From Zhihengliuella sp. (GTDB lineage: Bacteria > Actinomycetota > Actinomycetes > Actinomycetales > Micrococcaceae), in assembly GCF_031178195.1 (NCBI RefSeq), contig NZ_JAPSJL010000002.1:309593-373592 (forward strand): a stretch of 64,000 nt of DNA, written 5' to 3'. A program made the position numbers and the translations under genes. The first letter of the stretch is position 1. Each line of letters opens with the position of its first letter. Below the pieces are notes generated by a model. It saw only the letters and a list, made by a program, of their open reading frames with translations. It was not told the origin of the DNA and made no database searches. Positions 48,968 through 56,814 of the stretch are shown here, in pieces.

Positions 48968-50179
48968 TCAGAGCGGAGGGCTGTCCTCGAGGCGTCCGAC
49001 CACCAGGGCGGTCTGCAGGACGAATGCCTCGCGGGGGATCAGCGGATCCCACCCGGTGAGCTCGCTGACGCGCTTGAGGCGGTAGCGGACGGTATTGGCG
49101 TGGACGAAGAGCTGGCGGGCCGTCCCCTCGAGCGAGTGGCCGAGCGCCAGATAGCTGGTGAGGGTCTGCACGAGTCCGTTGCCGGCCTTCTCCAGGGGGC
49201 GGTAGATGTGCTCGACCAGCGCGCGGCGGGCCAGCGAGTCACCGTTGATGACGCGCTCGGGCCACAGGTCGTCGGCGGCGGCCGGGCGGGGGGCCTGCGT
49301 CCAGGCGTCCGCGGAGGCCAGACCTGCGAAGGCCGCCTGGGCGGAGTCGGTCGTGGCGCGCAGGGAGTCGGCACGCGGGCCGTAGACTACCGGGCCCTCG
49401 CCGAAGAGCTCCGCCAGCCGGTCGAATCCGGCGGCACCGTTCTCGCGGATGCCGCCGAGCATCACGATCAGGCGTTCGCCCTGGATGCCCACGAGGCAGT
49501 CATGGGCGTAGCGCAGGGCGGTGCGGCGCAGTTCGGCGACGAAGTGGGCGCTCGCGACGTCCGGGGCCCGCCCCGCCATGACGTGGATGCCGGACTGGGA
49601 CTTCCAGCCCACGGCGGCGAACCGCGAGCGCAGCGAGTCCGTGTCCTCGCCGCGCAGCACGGCGTCGACGACGAGCGCCTCGAGCCGGCTGTCCCAGGCG
49701 CCGCGGGACTCGGCGGCGCGCGCGTAGACATCGGCCGCGGCGAAGGCGACCTCTCGCGAGTAGCGCAGGACCGCCTCCCGCAGCTGTATCTGCTCGGACT
49801 CCGCAGCTAGCTCGGGGACTCGGTTCTCGACGACCTCGACGATGGTCCTGATGAGCTGCAGGGCCCGCTGGAGACTGATCGACCGGGTCAACTCGGTAGG
49901 AGCCGCCCCGAAGACGTCGTTGAGGACCCATTGCGGGCTCGTCGGCCGTTCGTACCAGCCGACGAACGAGGCGATGCCTTTCTGGGCGACCAGACCGAGT
50001 GCGGCGCGTTCGTCGGGGTTCAGAGCGCGGTACCAGGGGAGGGACTGCTCCAGATGCTTCAGCGCCGCGGTGTAGAGGACGCCCTGGTGCGACTTCAGGC
50101 GGGCCAGGGTCTCCGAGCCTCCGGGCGGCTGCTTGGAGAGCAGCGGACTCGGATCGTGCGCCGGGGCCGTGTCAGTCAT
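48968..50179 (-). CDS. fasR: PucR-type regulator of fatty acid synthesis (FasR-like)
   Basis: A 403-residue transcription factor. The C-terminal helix-turn-helix of the PucR/CdaR class is at about 340-395 (LEGTARQLFVHANTVRYRLKRVSELTG). The remainder is the regulatory GGDEF-like region and an N-terminal segment conserved in this group. In Streptomyces coelicolor the PucR-like FasR sits directly upstream of fabD-fabH-acpP-fabF and activates it; gene order here is the same. Name and role rest on this synteny and similarity. It starts at the ATG for MTDTAP, at which a promoter suggests leaderless translation. Confidence 0.88.
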   Translation of the reverse strand: MTDTAPAHDPSPLLSKQPPGGSETLARLKSHQGVLYTAALKHLEQSLPWYRALNPDERAALGLVAQKGIASFVGWYERPTSPQWVLNDVFGAAPTELTRSISLQRALQLIRTIVEVVENRVPELAAESEQIQLREAVLRYSREVAFAAADVYARAAESRGAWDSRLEALVVDAVLRGEDTDSLRSRFAAVGWKSQSGIHVMAGRAPDVASAHFVAELRRTALRYAHDCLVGIQGERLIVMLGGIRENGAAGFDRLAELFGEGPVVYGPRADSLRATTDSAQAAFAGLASADAWTQAPRPAAADDLWPERVINGDSLARRALVEHIYRPLEKAGNGLVQTLTSYLALGHSLEGTARQLFVHANTVRYRLKRVSELTGWDPLIPREAFVLQTALVVGRLEDSPPL

Positions 50180-50186
50180 GGGCGCA

Positions 50187-50216
50187 ACACTACTCGGATG
50201 GTGCCCCTGGGGCACC
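50187..50216 (-). promoter_or_regulatory. fasR promoter with palindromic operator
   Basis: On the minus strand TAGTGT (50192-50187) ends 7 nt before the fasR ATG, so the transcript is probably leaderless. The palindrome GGTGCCCC-T-GGGGCACC (50200-50216) covers the expected -35 position. A regulator bound there would block or replace the -35 contacts; autoregulation is inferred. Confidence 0.5.
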
Positions 50217-50251
50217 TTACCCATGAGTACCCGTTTGTCGACTTCATACAA

Positions 50252-50286
50252 AGGAGCGGCCCCCGAGATGCTCGGGGGCCGCTCCT
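50252..50286 (-). terminator. Terminator after aceE
   Basis: A 16-bp perfect stem (50252-50267 with 50271-50286) with a 3-nt loop; on the minus strand TTTGT follows. It lies just past the aceE stop. Confidence 0.82.
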
Positions 50287-50303
50287 CTGTCATGCGCTGT
50301 CGG

Positions 50304-53042
50304 TCAGCTGTCGCCGCCGGCGTTGCCGCTGGTGCCGGCGTTGACGTCGTCGAGGCGGTAGCGCTCGAATGCCTGGGCCGGCGCCTCGGCGGGGACCTCG
50401 CCGCGGCGGGCGAGCAGCTGCAGGGCCCGGACCACGATGCTGTGCGCGTCGATCTTGAAGAACCGGCGCGCCGCGGCACGGGTGTCCGAGAAGCCGAAGC
50501 CGTCGGCCCCGAGCGTGGCCCACTCGTTGGGCACGTACTGCCGGATCTGATCCGGCACCGCCTTCATGTAGTCGCTGACGGCGACGACCGGGCCCGTGGC
50601 TCCGGCCAGCTGCTGCGTGACGAACGGCGTGCGGGCCTCGGCGCCGGGGTTGAGGAAGGCCTCCTCCTCGGCTTCGATGGCGTCACGGCGCAGCTCGTTC
50701 CAGCTGGTCACGGACCAGACGTCCGCTGAGACGCCCCACTCCTCGGCCAGGATCTGCTGGGCCTCGATAGCCCACGGCAGGGCCACACCCGAGGCCAGCA
50801 GTTGCGTCCGCGGACCGTCGACCTTGGCCGGCGCGGCGAGGTAGATGCCCTTGAGCAGGCCGTCGACGTCCAGCTCCTCCGGCTCGGCCGGCTGGAAGAT
50901 CGGCTCGTTGTAGACGGTGAGGTAGTACATGACGTTCGGGTCCGGGTGGTTCCCGCCGTACATGCGCTCGAGGCCGGCCCGGATGATGTGCCCGATCTCG
51001 TAGCCGTAGGCCGGGTCGTATGTGATCACGGCCGGGTTGGTCGCGGCGAGGATCGGCGAGTGCCCGTCGGCGTGCTGGAGGCCCTCGCCGGTGAGCGTGG
51101 TGCGTCCGGCGGTCGCGCCGATGACGAAGCCGCGCGTCATCTGGTCCGCGGCGGCCCAGAAGGAGTCTCCCGTGCGCTGGAACCCGAACATCGAGTAGAA
51201 GACGTAGACCGGGATCAACGGCTCGCCGTGCGTCGCGTAGGACGTGCCCGTCGCCGTGAAGGCTGCGACGGCTCCGGCCTCGTTGATGCCCGGGTGCAGG
51301 ATCTGGCCCGCCGGGGACTCCTTGTAGGCCAGGACCAGGTCCCGGTCCACGGACAGGTAGTTCTGGCCCTTGGGGTTGTAGATCTTCGCCGTCGGGAAGA
51401 ACGAGTCCATGCCGAAGGTGCGTGCCTCGTCCGGGACGATCGGCACGATCCGGTGGCCCAGCCCCTTGTCCCGCATGATGTCCTTGAGCAGGCGGACGAA
51501 GGCCATGGTGGTGGCGGCCTGCTGCTTGCCGGAGCCGCGCTTGGCGATCGCGTACGTCTTCTCGTCCGGCAGCGCCAGCTCGGTGTGCTTCGTCCGGCGC
51601 TCGGGCAGCGAGCCGCCGAGCTTCTTCCGGCGGTCCAGCATGTACTGGATCTCCGGGGCGTCGGGTCCCGGATGGAAGTACGGGGGACGGTACGGGTCGG
51701 CCTCGATCTGCTCGTCCGTGATCGGGATCCGCAGGTGGTCGCGGAAGGCCTTCAGGTCATCCTGCGTCAGCTTCTTCATCTGGTGCGTCGCGTTCCGAGC
51801 CTCGAAGTGCGGGCCCAGGCCGTAGCCCTTGACGGTCTTGGCCAGGATGACGGTCGGCTTGCCCTTGAACTCGGTGGCGGCTTTGTAGGCGGCGTAGACC
51901 TTGTGGTAGTCGTGGCCGCCGCGCTTGAGGTTCCAGATCTCGTCGTCGCTCATGTCGGCGACGAGCTCCTTCGTCTCGGGCGACTTGCCGAAGAAGTGCT
52001 CGCGGACGAAGGCTCCCGACTCGGCCTTGTAGGTCTGGTAGTCACCATCCGGAGTCTGGTTCATGATGTCGACCAGGGCACCCGTCTGGTCCTTCTCGAG
52101 CAGTGAGTCCCACTCGCGGCCCCAGACGACCTTGATGACGTTCCAGCCGGCGCCGCGGAAGAAGGCCTCCAGCTCCTGCATGATCTTGCCGTTGCCGCGG
52201 ACCGGGCCGTCGAGGCGCTGCAGGTTGCAGTTGATGACGAACGTCAGGTTGTCGAGCTTCTCGTTCGCCGCCAGCTGCAGGAAGCCGCGCGACTCGGGCT
52301 CGTCCATCTCGCCGTCGCCGAGGAAGGCCCACACGTGCTGGTCGGAGGTGTCCTTGATCCCGCGGTTGTGCAGGTAGCGGTTCGTCTGCGCCTGGTAGAT
52401 CGCGTTGGCCGGACCGATGCCCATCGAGACCGTTGGGAACTCCCAGAACTCGGGCATGTTCCGCGGGTGCGGGTAGGACGGGATGCCGTTCTCGCCCTTG
52501 GACTTCTCCTGGCGGAACCCGTCGAGGTCCTCCTCGCTCAGGCGTCCCTCGAGGAACGCCCGGGCGTACATGCCCGGGGAGGCGTGGCCCTGGAAGAAGA
52601 TCTGGTCGCCGCCCCCGGGGTGGTCCTTGGCCCGGAAGAAGTGGTTGAAGCCCACTTCGTAGAGGGTGGCCGCACCGGCGAAGGTGGAGATGTGGCCGCC
52701 GACGCCGATGTCCGGGTGCTGTCCGCGGTGCACCATGACCGCGGCGTTCCAGCGCATCCACGCCCGGTAGCGGCGCTCGACCTCCTCGTCGCCCGGGAAC
52801 TCGGGCTCCTGGTCGACCGGGATGGTGTTCACGTAGTCGGTGGTCGTCACCATGGGGACGCCGACGCTCTTGGCGCCCGCACGCTGCAGCAGGGAGCGGA
52901 CGATGAACTGGGCGCGCTCGGTGCCCTGACTGGCGACCAGGTCGTCGAAGGATTCGATCCACTCGGCGGTTTCTTCCGGATCGCGGTCCGGCAACTGACT
53001 GGTCAAGCCAGAGCGGATGTGTGAAATGTGATCGTCAGCCAC
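50304..53042 (-). CDS. aceE: Pyruvate dehydrogenase E1 component (homodimeric)
   Basis: A 912-residue thiamine-diphosphate enzyme that decarboxylates pyruvate for acetyl-CoA formation. The ThDP/metal motif runs from GDGEMDEPE to [11 protein letters not shown] with the expected spacing. The single-chain AceE type is standard in Actinobacteria. The start is GTG at 53042, with AAGGAG 9 nt upstream. E2/E3 genes are not nearby. It is divergent from the DUF3052 gene, as commonly seen in this group. Confidence 0.96.
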   Translation of the reverse strand: MADDHISHIRSGLTSQLPDRDPEETAEWIESFDDLVASQGTERAQFIVRSLLQRAGAKSVGVPMVTTTDYVNTIPVDQEPEFPGDEEVERRYRAWMRWNAAVMVHRGQHPDIGVGGHISTFAGAATLYEVGFNHFFRAKDHPGGGDQIFFQGHASPGMYARAFLEGRLSEEDLDGFRQEKSKGENGIPSYPHPRNMPEFWEFPTVSMGIGPANAIYQAQTNRYLHNRGIKDTSDQHVWAFLGDGEMDEPESRGFLQLAANEKLDNLTFVINCNLQRLDGPVRGNGKIMQELEAFFRGAGWNVIKVVWGREWDSLLEKDQTGALVDIMNQTPDGDYQTYKAESGAFVREHFFGKSPETKELVADMSDDEIWNLKRGGHDYHKVYAAYKAATEFKGKPTVILAKTVKGYGLGPHFEARNATHQMKKLTQDDLKAFRDHLRIPITDEQIEADPYRPPYFHPGPDAPEIQYMLDRRKKLGGSLPERRTKHTELALPDEKTYAIAKRGSGKQQAATTMAFVRLLKDIMRDKGLGHRIVPIVPDEARTFGMDSFFPTAKIYNPKGQNYLSVDRDLVLAYKESPAGQILHPGINEAGAVAAFTATGTSYATHGEPLIPVYVFYSMFGFQRTGDSFWAAADQMTRGFVIGATAGRTTLTGEGLQHADGHSPILAATNPAVITYDPAYGYEIGHIIRAGLERMYGGNHPDPNVMYYLTVYNEPIFQPAEPEELDVDGLLKGIYLAAPAKVDGPRTQLLASGVALPWAIEAQQILAEEWGVSADVWSVTSWNELRRDAIEAEEEAFLNPGAEARTPFVTQQLAGATGPVVAVSDYMKAVPDQIRQYVPNEWATLGADGFGFSDTRAAARRFFKIDAHSIVVRALQLLARRGEVPAEAPAQAFERYRLDDVNAGTSGNAGGDS

Positions 53043-53365
53043 GTCCAAATTCTCCTTGTAGCGGGTTACAGCGTGGTGCAGGCGGCGGGAGAGGACGATG
53101 TCGTAGTGGATCGTGCTCACCAGGCCGTGGCAGGTCGGCCGCCGTGCTCGGTTAGGTTCCCGCCGTGATGCAGCGGAAGCTATCCACGCCACTCTAATGC
53201 GCGTGGCTTGCGAATGCGTAGCTCGTGGCCGCCGGGTGCCGGAGGTCGGGCCGCTGGCCCGGCGGGCCCGTGCGAAAAGCGGCGTGTCAGGGGTCTCACG
53301 CTTGATACCGGGGGAGGAAACGTGTTGTCTTAGTGAGAGTAAGACCACCATAGAGGAGGAAGATT
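53043..53365. other. Divergent aceE/DUF3052 intergenic region (323 nt)
   Basis: The region must hold promoters in both directions. I see weak candidates only: TTGATA (53302-53307) for the plus strand with a poor -10 near 53326, and TAGCTT near 53180 on the minus strand. I found no gene, hairpin or repeat in it. Confidence 0.35.
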
Positions 53366-53782
53366 GTGAGCGAGGCCGCAGCAGCCACCGAATCGGCTGC
53401 CGCCAAGATGGGATTCAAAGAAGGGGATCTCATCCAGGAACTGGGTTATGACGACGACGTCGACTTCGATCTGCGCGACGCGCTCGAAGACGGCATCGGC
53501 TCAGAATTGCTCACCGAGGAAGACCAGGACGTCGTCGACGGCGTCATTCTGTGGTGGCGCGAAGGCGATGGCGATCTTGTCGACGCCCTCGTGGACTCGC
53601 TCACGCAGTTGGACGACGGCGGCGTCGTCTGGCTGCTGACCCCCAAGAACGGCCGCGACGGGCACGTCAAGCCGGCCGAGATCCTGGAGGCCGCCCCGAC
53701 GGCCGGTCTGCACATGACGACCAGCGAGGGCGTGTCCGCGGAGTGGTCGGCGTCCCGGCTGGCTCCGCGGCGCAAGAACTGA
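53366..53782 (+). CDS. DUF3052 family protein
   Basis: A 138-residue soluble, acidic protein. The core matches DUF3052: [19 protein letters not shown] near the start, [19 protein letters not shown] in the middle and [14 protein letters not shown]. Family members sit next to aceE in many actinobacteria and their function is not established. The start is GTG with GAGGAGGA upstream. The C-terminus is basic (RLAPRRKN). Confidence 0.88.
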   Translation: MSEAAAATESAAAKMGFKEGDLIQELGYDDDVDFDLRDALEDGIGSELLTEEDQDVVDGVILWWREGDGDLVDALVDSLTQLDDGGVVWLLTPKNGRDGHVKPAEILEAAPTAGLHMTTSEGVSAEWSASRLAPRRKN

Positions 53783-53825
53783 ACGGCCGCCCGAACTGAA
53801 AGACCACGAGGGGTCCCGCTGCGTC

Positions 53826-54326
53826 ATGCCGTCTCCACGGCCGGGCGCGGCGGTGCCCGAGTTCGACCTCGTCAACCAGCACGGTGAGCCGGTCACGAGC
53901 CGGTCGCTCGGCGACCGCGCCTACTGCCTGGTCTTCTACCCGTTCGCCTTCTCCCGCGTCTGCACCGCCGAGCTGCGGGAGCTGGCGTCCGAGCACGCCC
54001 GCTTCGCGGCGGCCGGGGTGCGTCTCTTCGGGGTCTCGGTGGACCACAAGTACGCGCTGCGCGCCTACGCCGATCAGGAACGGCTGCCCTTCGAGCTGCT
54101 CGCTGACTTCTGGCCGCACGGGGCCGCCGCCCAGGCGTTCGGGTGCTTCGATCCGCAGGCCGGCAGGGCCGGGCGCTCGACGTACCTCGTCGCCGGGGGC
54201 CGGATCATCACGGCTTTCTCCTCCGAGGCCGGTCAAGCGCGGTCCCTCGGTGAGTACCGCCGGGCCCTGCTCGAGTTGGACGGTGACGAAGGTGTCGGTA
54301 GGCTTGTCCGGCGCAAGGGTCTTTAG
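53826..54326 (+). CDS. Peroxiredoxin of the AhpE (1-Cys) type
   Basis: A 166-residue peroxidase. The peroxidatic Cys46 lies in FYPFAFSRVCTAEL, and LLADFWPHGAAAQAFG with the later STYLV segment matches mycobacterial AhpE. No resolving cysteine is apparent in the usual C-terminal place, so an external thiol such as mycothiol would be needed; that is inference. The stop codon lies inside the 5' part of tRNA-Val, an unusual overlap of 10 nt. The start is an ATG 43 nt after the DUF3052 stop. Confidence 0.9.
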   Translation: MPSPRPGAAVPEFDLVNQHGEPVTSRSLGDRAYCLVFYPFAFSRVCTAELRELASEHARFAAAGVRLFGVSVDHKYALRAYADQERLPFELLADFWPHGAAAQAFGCFDPQAGRAGRSTYLVAGGRIITAFSSEAGQARSLGEYRRALLELDGDEGVGRLVRRKGL

Positions 54327-54392
54327 CTCAGCTGGTAGAGCGCCACGTTTACACCGTGGATGTCATCGGTTCGATCCCGGTAGGACCCACCA
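54317..54392 (+). tRNA. tRNA-Val (anticodon TAC) with encoded CCA
   Basis: A 76-nt cloverleaf. The acceptor stem GGGTCTT pairs with AGGACCC (one T-G) and the discriminator is A. The anticodon stem CCACG/CGTGG encloses TTTACAC, anticodon TAC. CCA is encoded, unlike in the three other tRNAs here. The first 10 nt are also the last codons of the peroxiredoxin gene. Confidence 0.95.
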
Positions 54393-54397
54393 TCTGC

Positions 54398-54441
54398 AAA
54401 CCCCGTCATCCCACGACTTCCGAGTCGGGCTGGCGGGGTTT
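54398..54441 (+). terminator. Compound hairpin after tRNA-Val
   Basis: AAACCCCG (54398-54405) pairs with CGGGGTTT (54434-54441), with a nested CGACT/AGTCG hairpin inside. It starts 6 nt after the tRNA, as expected for a terminator. Confidence 0.6.
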
Positions 54442-54615
54442 CCGTGGTTCTCGGGGCAGTGCCGGAGCGCCGCCGGTTCCCACGTATTCCGGGAGTCCCC
54501 GGCCTGCACCTGCGGACAGAAGGCGCACGGAGGCTCCTCGATGGCCGCACGAAGGACCTGGAAACATGGCCGCGCAAAGGTATTACTTTTTGGCCTTCTG
54601 CGGGGCAGTGTGGGC

Positions 54616-54621
54616 TAGGCT
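54616..54621 (+). promoter_or_regulatory. -10 hexamer of gnd
   Basis: TAGGCT lies 64 nt before the gnd ATG. A -35-like TTGGCC (54590-54595) is 20 nt upstream, which is a long spacer. Confidence 0.35.
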
Positions 54622-54684
54622 ACTGAGCAGCGTCTGGCGACCAGGCGCCCCGCACACATCAACCGTTCCGGAGGATCCTTCCGT

Positions 54685-56121
54685 ATGCCTGCACAGATTG
54701 GCGTGACCGGCCTGGCCGTCATGGGCGCAAACCTGGCCCGCAACTTCGCGCGTAACGGGTACACCGTCGCCGTCCACAACCGGTCGGCCGGCAAGACCGA
54801 CGCCCTCCTCGAGGCCCACGGCGGCGAGGGTGACTTCGTCCGGACGGAGTCCCTCGAAGAGCTGGTGCAGAGCCTCGAGACCCCGCGGCGGGTCATGCTC
54901 ATGGTCAAGGCCGGCAAGCCGGTCGACGCCGTGATCGAGCAGCTCGTGCCGCTGCTGGAGCCGGGTGACATCGTCATCGACGGGGGCAACTCGCACTACG
55001 AGGACACGCGCCGCCGCGAGGCCGCGCTGGCCGAGAAGGGCCTGCATTTCGTGGGCGTCGGCGTCTCGGGCGGCGAGGAGGGGGCCCTCCTCGGCCCGTC
55101 GATCATGCCGGGCGGCTCGAAGGAGTCCTACCAGGCGCTCGGCCCGATGCTCGAGAAGATCTCCGCGAAGTACGACGGCGAGCCGTGCTGCGCCTGGATC
55201 TCGACCGACGGTGCCGGCCACTTCGTCAAGATGGTCCACAACGGCATCGAGTACGCGGACATGCAGGTCATCGGCGAGGCCTACGATCTCCTCCGTTCCG
55301 CTGCCGGCCTGGAGCCGTCCGCGCAGGCGGAGGTCTTCGCCGAGTGGAACAAGACCAACCTCTCCTCCTTCCTCATCGAGATCACCGCAGAGGTCCTCGG
55401 CCACGTCGACGCAGACACCGGCAAGCCGCTGGTGGACGTCGTCGTCGACTCCGCGGGCCAGAAGGGCACCGGCCGCTGGACCGTCATCTCGGCCCTGGAG
55501 CTGGGCACTCCGACGTCCGGCATCGCCGAGTCCGTGTTCGCGCGAGGCCTCTCCTCCCAGCGCTCGCAGCGCGCCATCGGCCAGGAGGTCCTGGAGGGGC
55601 GCGAGGGGCAGGTCGAGTTGCCGGAGGACTTCGTCGAGGATGTCCGGCAGGCGCTGTTCGCCTCCAAGCTGGTCTCCTACGCGCAGGGCCTGGACATGCT
55701 CGACAATGCCGCAGCCGAGTACGGCTGGGAGCTGAAGCTGGACGAGATCGCCTCGCTGTGGCGGGCCGGCTGCATCATCCGCGCCGAGCTGCTCGACGAC
55801 ATCATGAAGGCGTACTCCGGCGCGGAGAAGCCGGAGAACCTCCTGTTCGCCCCGGCCTTCTCCAAGGCCATCGCCGAGGCCGTGCCGGCCTGGCGCCGTG
55901 TCGTGGCCACGGCCGTCCAGCTCGGCATCCCGGTGCCGGTCTTCTCCTCCTCCCTCGCGTACTACGACGGCCTGCGCCGCAAGCGCCTGCCGGCCGCCCT
56001 GATCCAGGGCCAGCGCGACCTGTTCGGTGCGCACACCTACCAGCGCATCGACCGCGAGGGCACGTTCCATACGCAGTGGAGCGGCGACCGCACGGAGATC
56101 AGCGCGGTCGACACCCACTGA
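54685..56121 (+). CDS. gnd: 6-phosphogluconate dehydrogenase, decarboxylating
   Basis: A 478-residue enzyme that makes ribulose 5-phosphate and NADPH. The nucleotide fold starts IGVTGLAVMGANLARN with an NRS motif at 32-34 for NADP phosphate. IDGGNSHYEDTRRR is the substrate signature. Lys182 and Glu189 (HFVKMVHNGIEYAD) are the catalytic residues. The C-terminal helical domain ends with TQWSGDRTE. It complements rpiB at the other end of the window. A perfect hairpin follows after 71 nt. Confidence 0.97.
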   Translation: MPAQIGVTGLAVMGANLARNFARNGYTVAVHNRSAGKTDALLEAHGGEGDFVRTESLEELVQSLETPRRVMLMVKAGKPVDAVIEQLVPLLEPGDIVIDGGNSHYEDTRRREAALAEKGLHFVGVGVSGGEEGALLGPSIMPGGSKESYQALGPMLEKISAKYDGEPCCAWISTDGAGHFVKMVHNGIEYADMQVIGEAYDLLRSAAGLEPSAQAEVFAEWNKTNLSSFLIEITAEVLGHVDADTGKPLVDVVVDSAGQKGTGRWTVISALELGTPTSGIAESVFARGLSSQRSQRAIGQEVLEGREGQVELPEDFVEDVRQALFASKLVSYAQGLDMLDNAAAEYGWELKLDEIASLWRAGCIIRAELLDDIMKAYSGAEKPENLLFAPAFSKAIAEAVPAWRRVVATAVQLGIPVPVFSSSLAYYDGLRRKRLPAALIQGQRDLFGAHTYQRIDREGTFHTQWSGDRTEISAVDTH

Positions 56122-56192
56122 CGCCTCCCCGTCCCGGGCGGTGCGGGCCCTCGGGCTGCGCAAGGAGCGGAGGGCACGGCGGCAGCTGAGCG

Positions 56193-56236
56193 CAGCGGCG
56201 GCATCCACCAGCAGGTGGATGCCGCCGCTGCCGTTT
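56193..56236 (+). terminator. Terminator after gnd
   Basis: A 17-bp perfect stem (56193-56209 with 56214-56230) with loop AGCA is followed by CCGTTT. The rest of this 378-nt gap up to the LexA box has no gene that I can see. Confidence 0.8.
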
Positions 56237-56377
56237 AATGCGCCGCCGGTTCGGGCCCACCCCCGATGAGCGGGGACGGTGGTCACGGACGGTTCCGAGC
56301 CGTCGTCCCCGGTCAGTGGGCGGTCGGGTGCTCGGGCGCCATTCTGAGGGCGGCAGACGCTAACGTCGCGTAGGCAT

Positions 56378-56400
56378 TCGAACACATCTTCGAATACACT
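56378..56400 (+). promoter_or_regulatory. LexA (SOS) box within the DUF6504-dnaE2 promoter
   Basis: TCGAAC-ACAT-CTTCGA (56378-56393) matches the actinobacterial LexA box TCGAAC-N4-GTTCGA with one mismatch. TACACT (56395-56400) directly after it is a good -10, so the box fills the promoter spacer and LexA would block polymerase. The leader to the DUF6504 ATG is about 93 nt. Confidence 0.75.
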
Positions 56401-56499
56401 GGAGGTGTCGTCTTCCCCGCTTCCCGGAAGGCACCAGCTCCCCGTATCCACTCGCTGCGCGGGCACTCACACCGCGTAGCCGCTGGGCATGGAGGTCTC

Positions 56500-56814
56500 A
56501 TGGGTCTGTTCACACAATCGCTCGACGTCGTCCTGACGGAGGGCGGCGTTCTCTCCGCACTGACCTGGCGCGGGCAGCGGTACGACGTGCTGGAGGAGCC
56601 GCTGCAATGGTACGAGCGCCGCAAATGGTGGGAGGAGGAGCAGCGCGCCGAGCGCGGACGCGGACGCGGTCTCGTTGACCACGAGATCTGGCGCGTGCAG
56701 GCCCGCGGCGCCCGTGACGGTGACCTGCGCACCTTCGATCTCTCCCACCATGTCTCCTCCGGCCGCTGGCGGATGATCCGTCTGCACGACGCCGTGCGCG
56801 AGGAGGCTGCATGA
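56500..56814 (+). CDS. DUF6504 family protein, dnaE2 partner gene
   Basis: A 104-residue small protein. WRGQRYDVLEEPLQWYERRKWW followed by an Arg/Glu-rich helix, DHEIWRVQARG and FDLSHHVSSGRWRMIRLHD is the pattern of DUF6504 proteins, which lie between a Y-family polymerase gene (imuB type) and dnaE2 in many actinobacteria. The ATG overlaps no upstream gene; the stop overlaps the dnaE2 start (ATGA). Probable role in damage-induced DNA synthesis is inferred from neighbourhood and the LexA box. No imuA or imuB gene lies beside it. Confidence 0.82.
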   Translation: MGLFTQSLDVVLTEGGVLSALTWRGQRYDVLEEPLQWYERRKWWEEEQRAERGRGRGLVDHEIWRVQARGARDGDLRTFDLSHHVSSGRWRMIRLHDAVREEAA

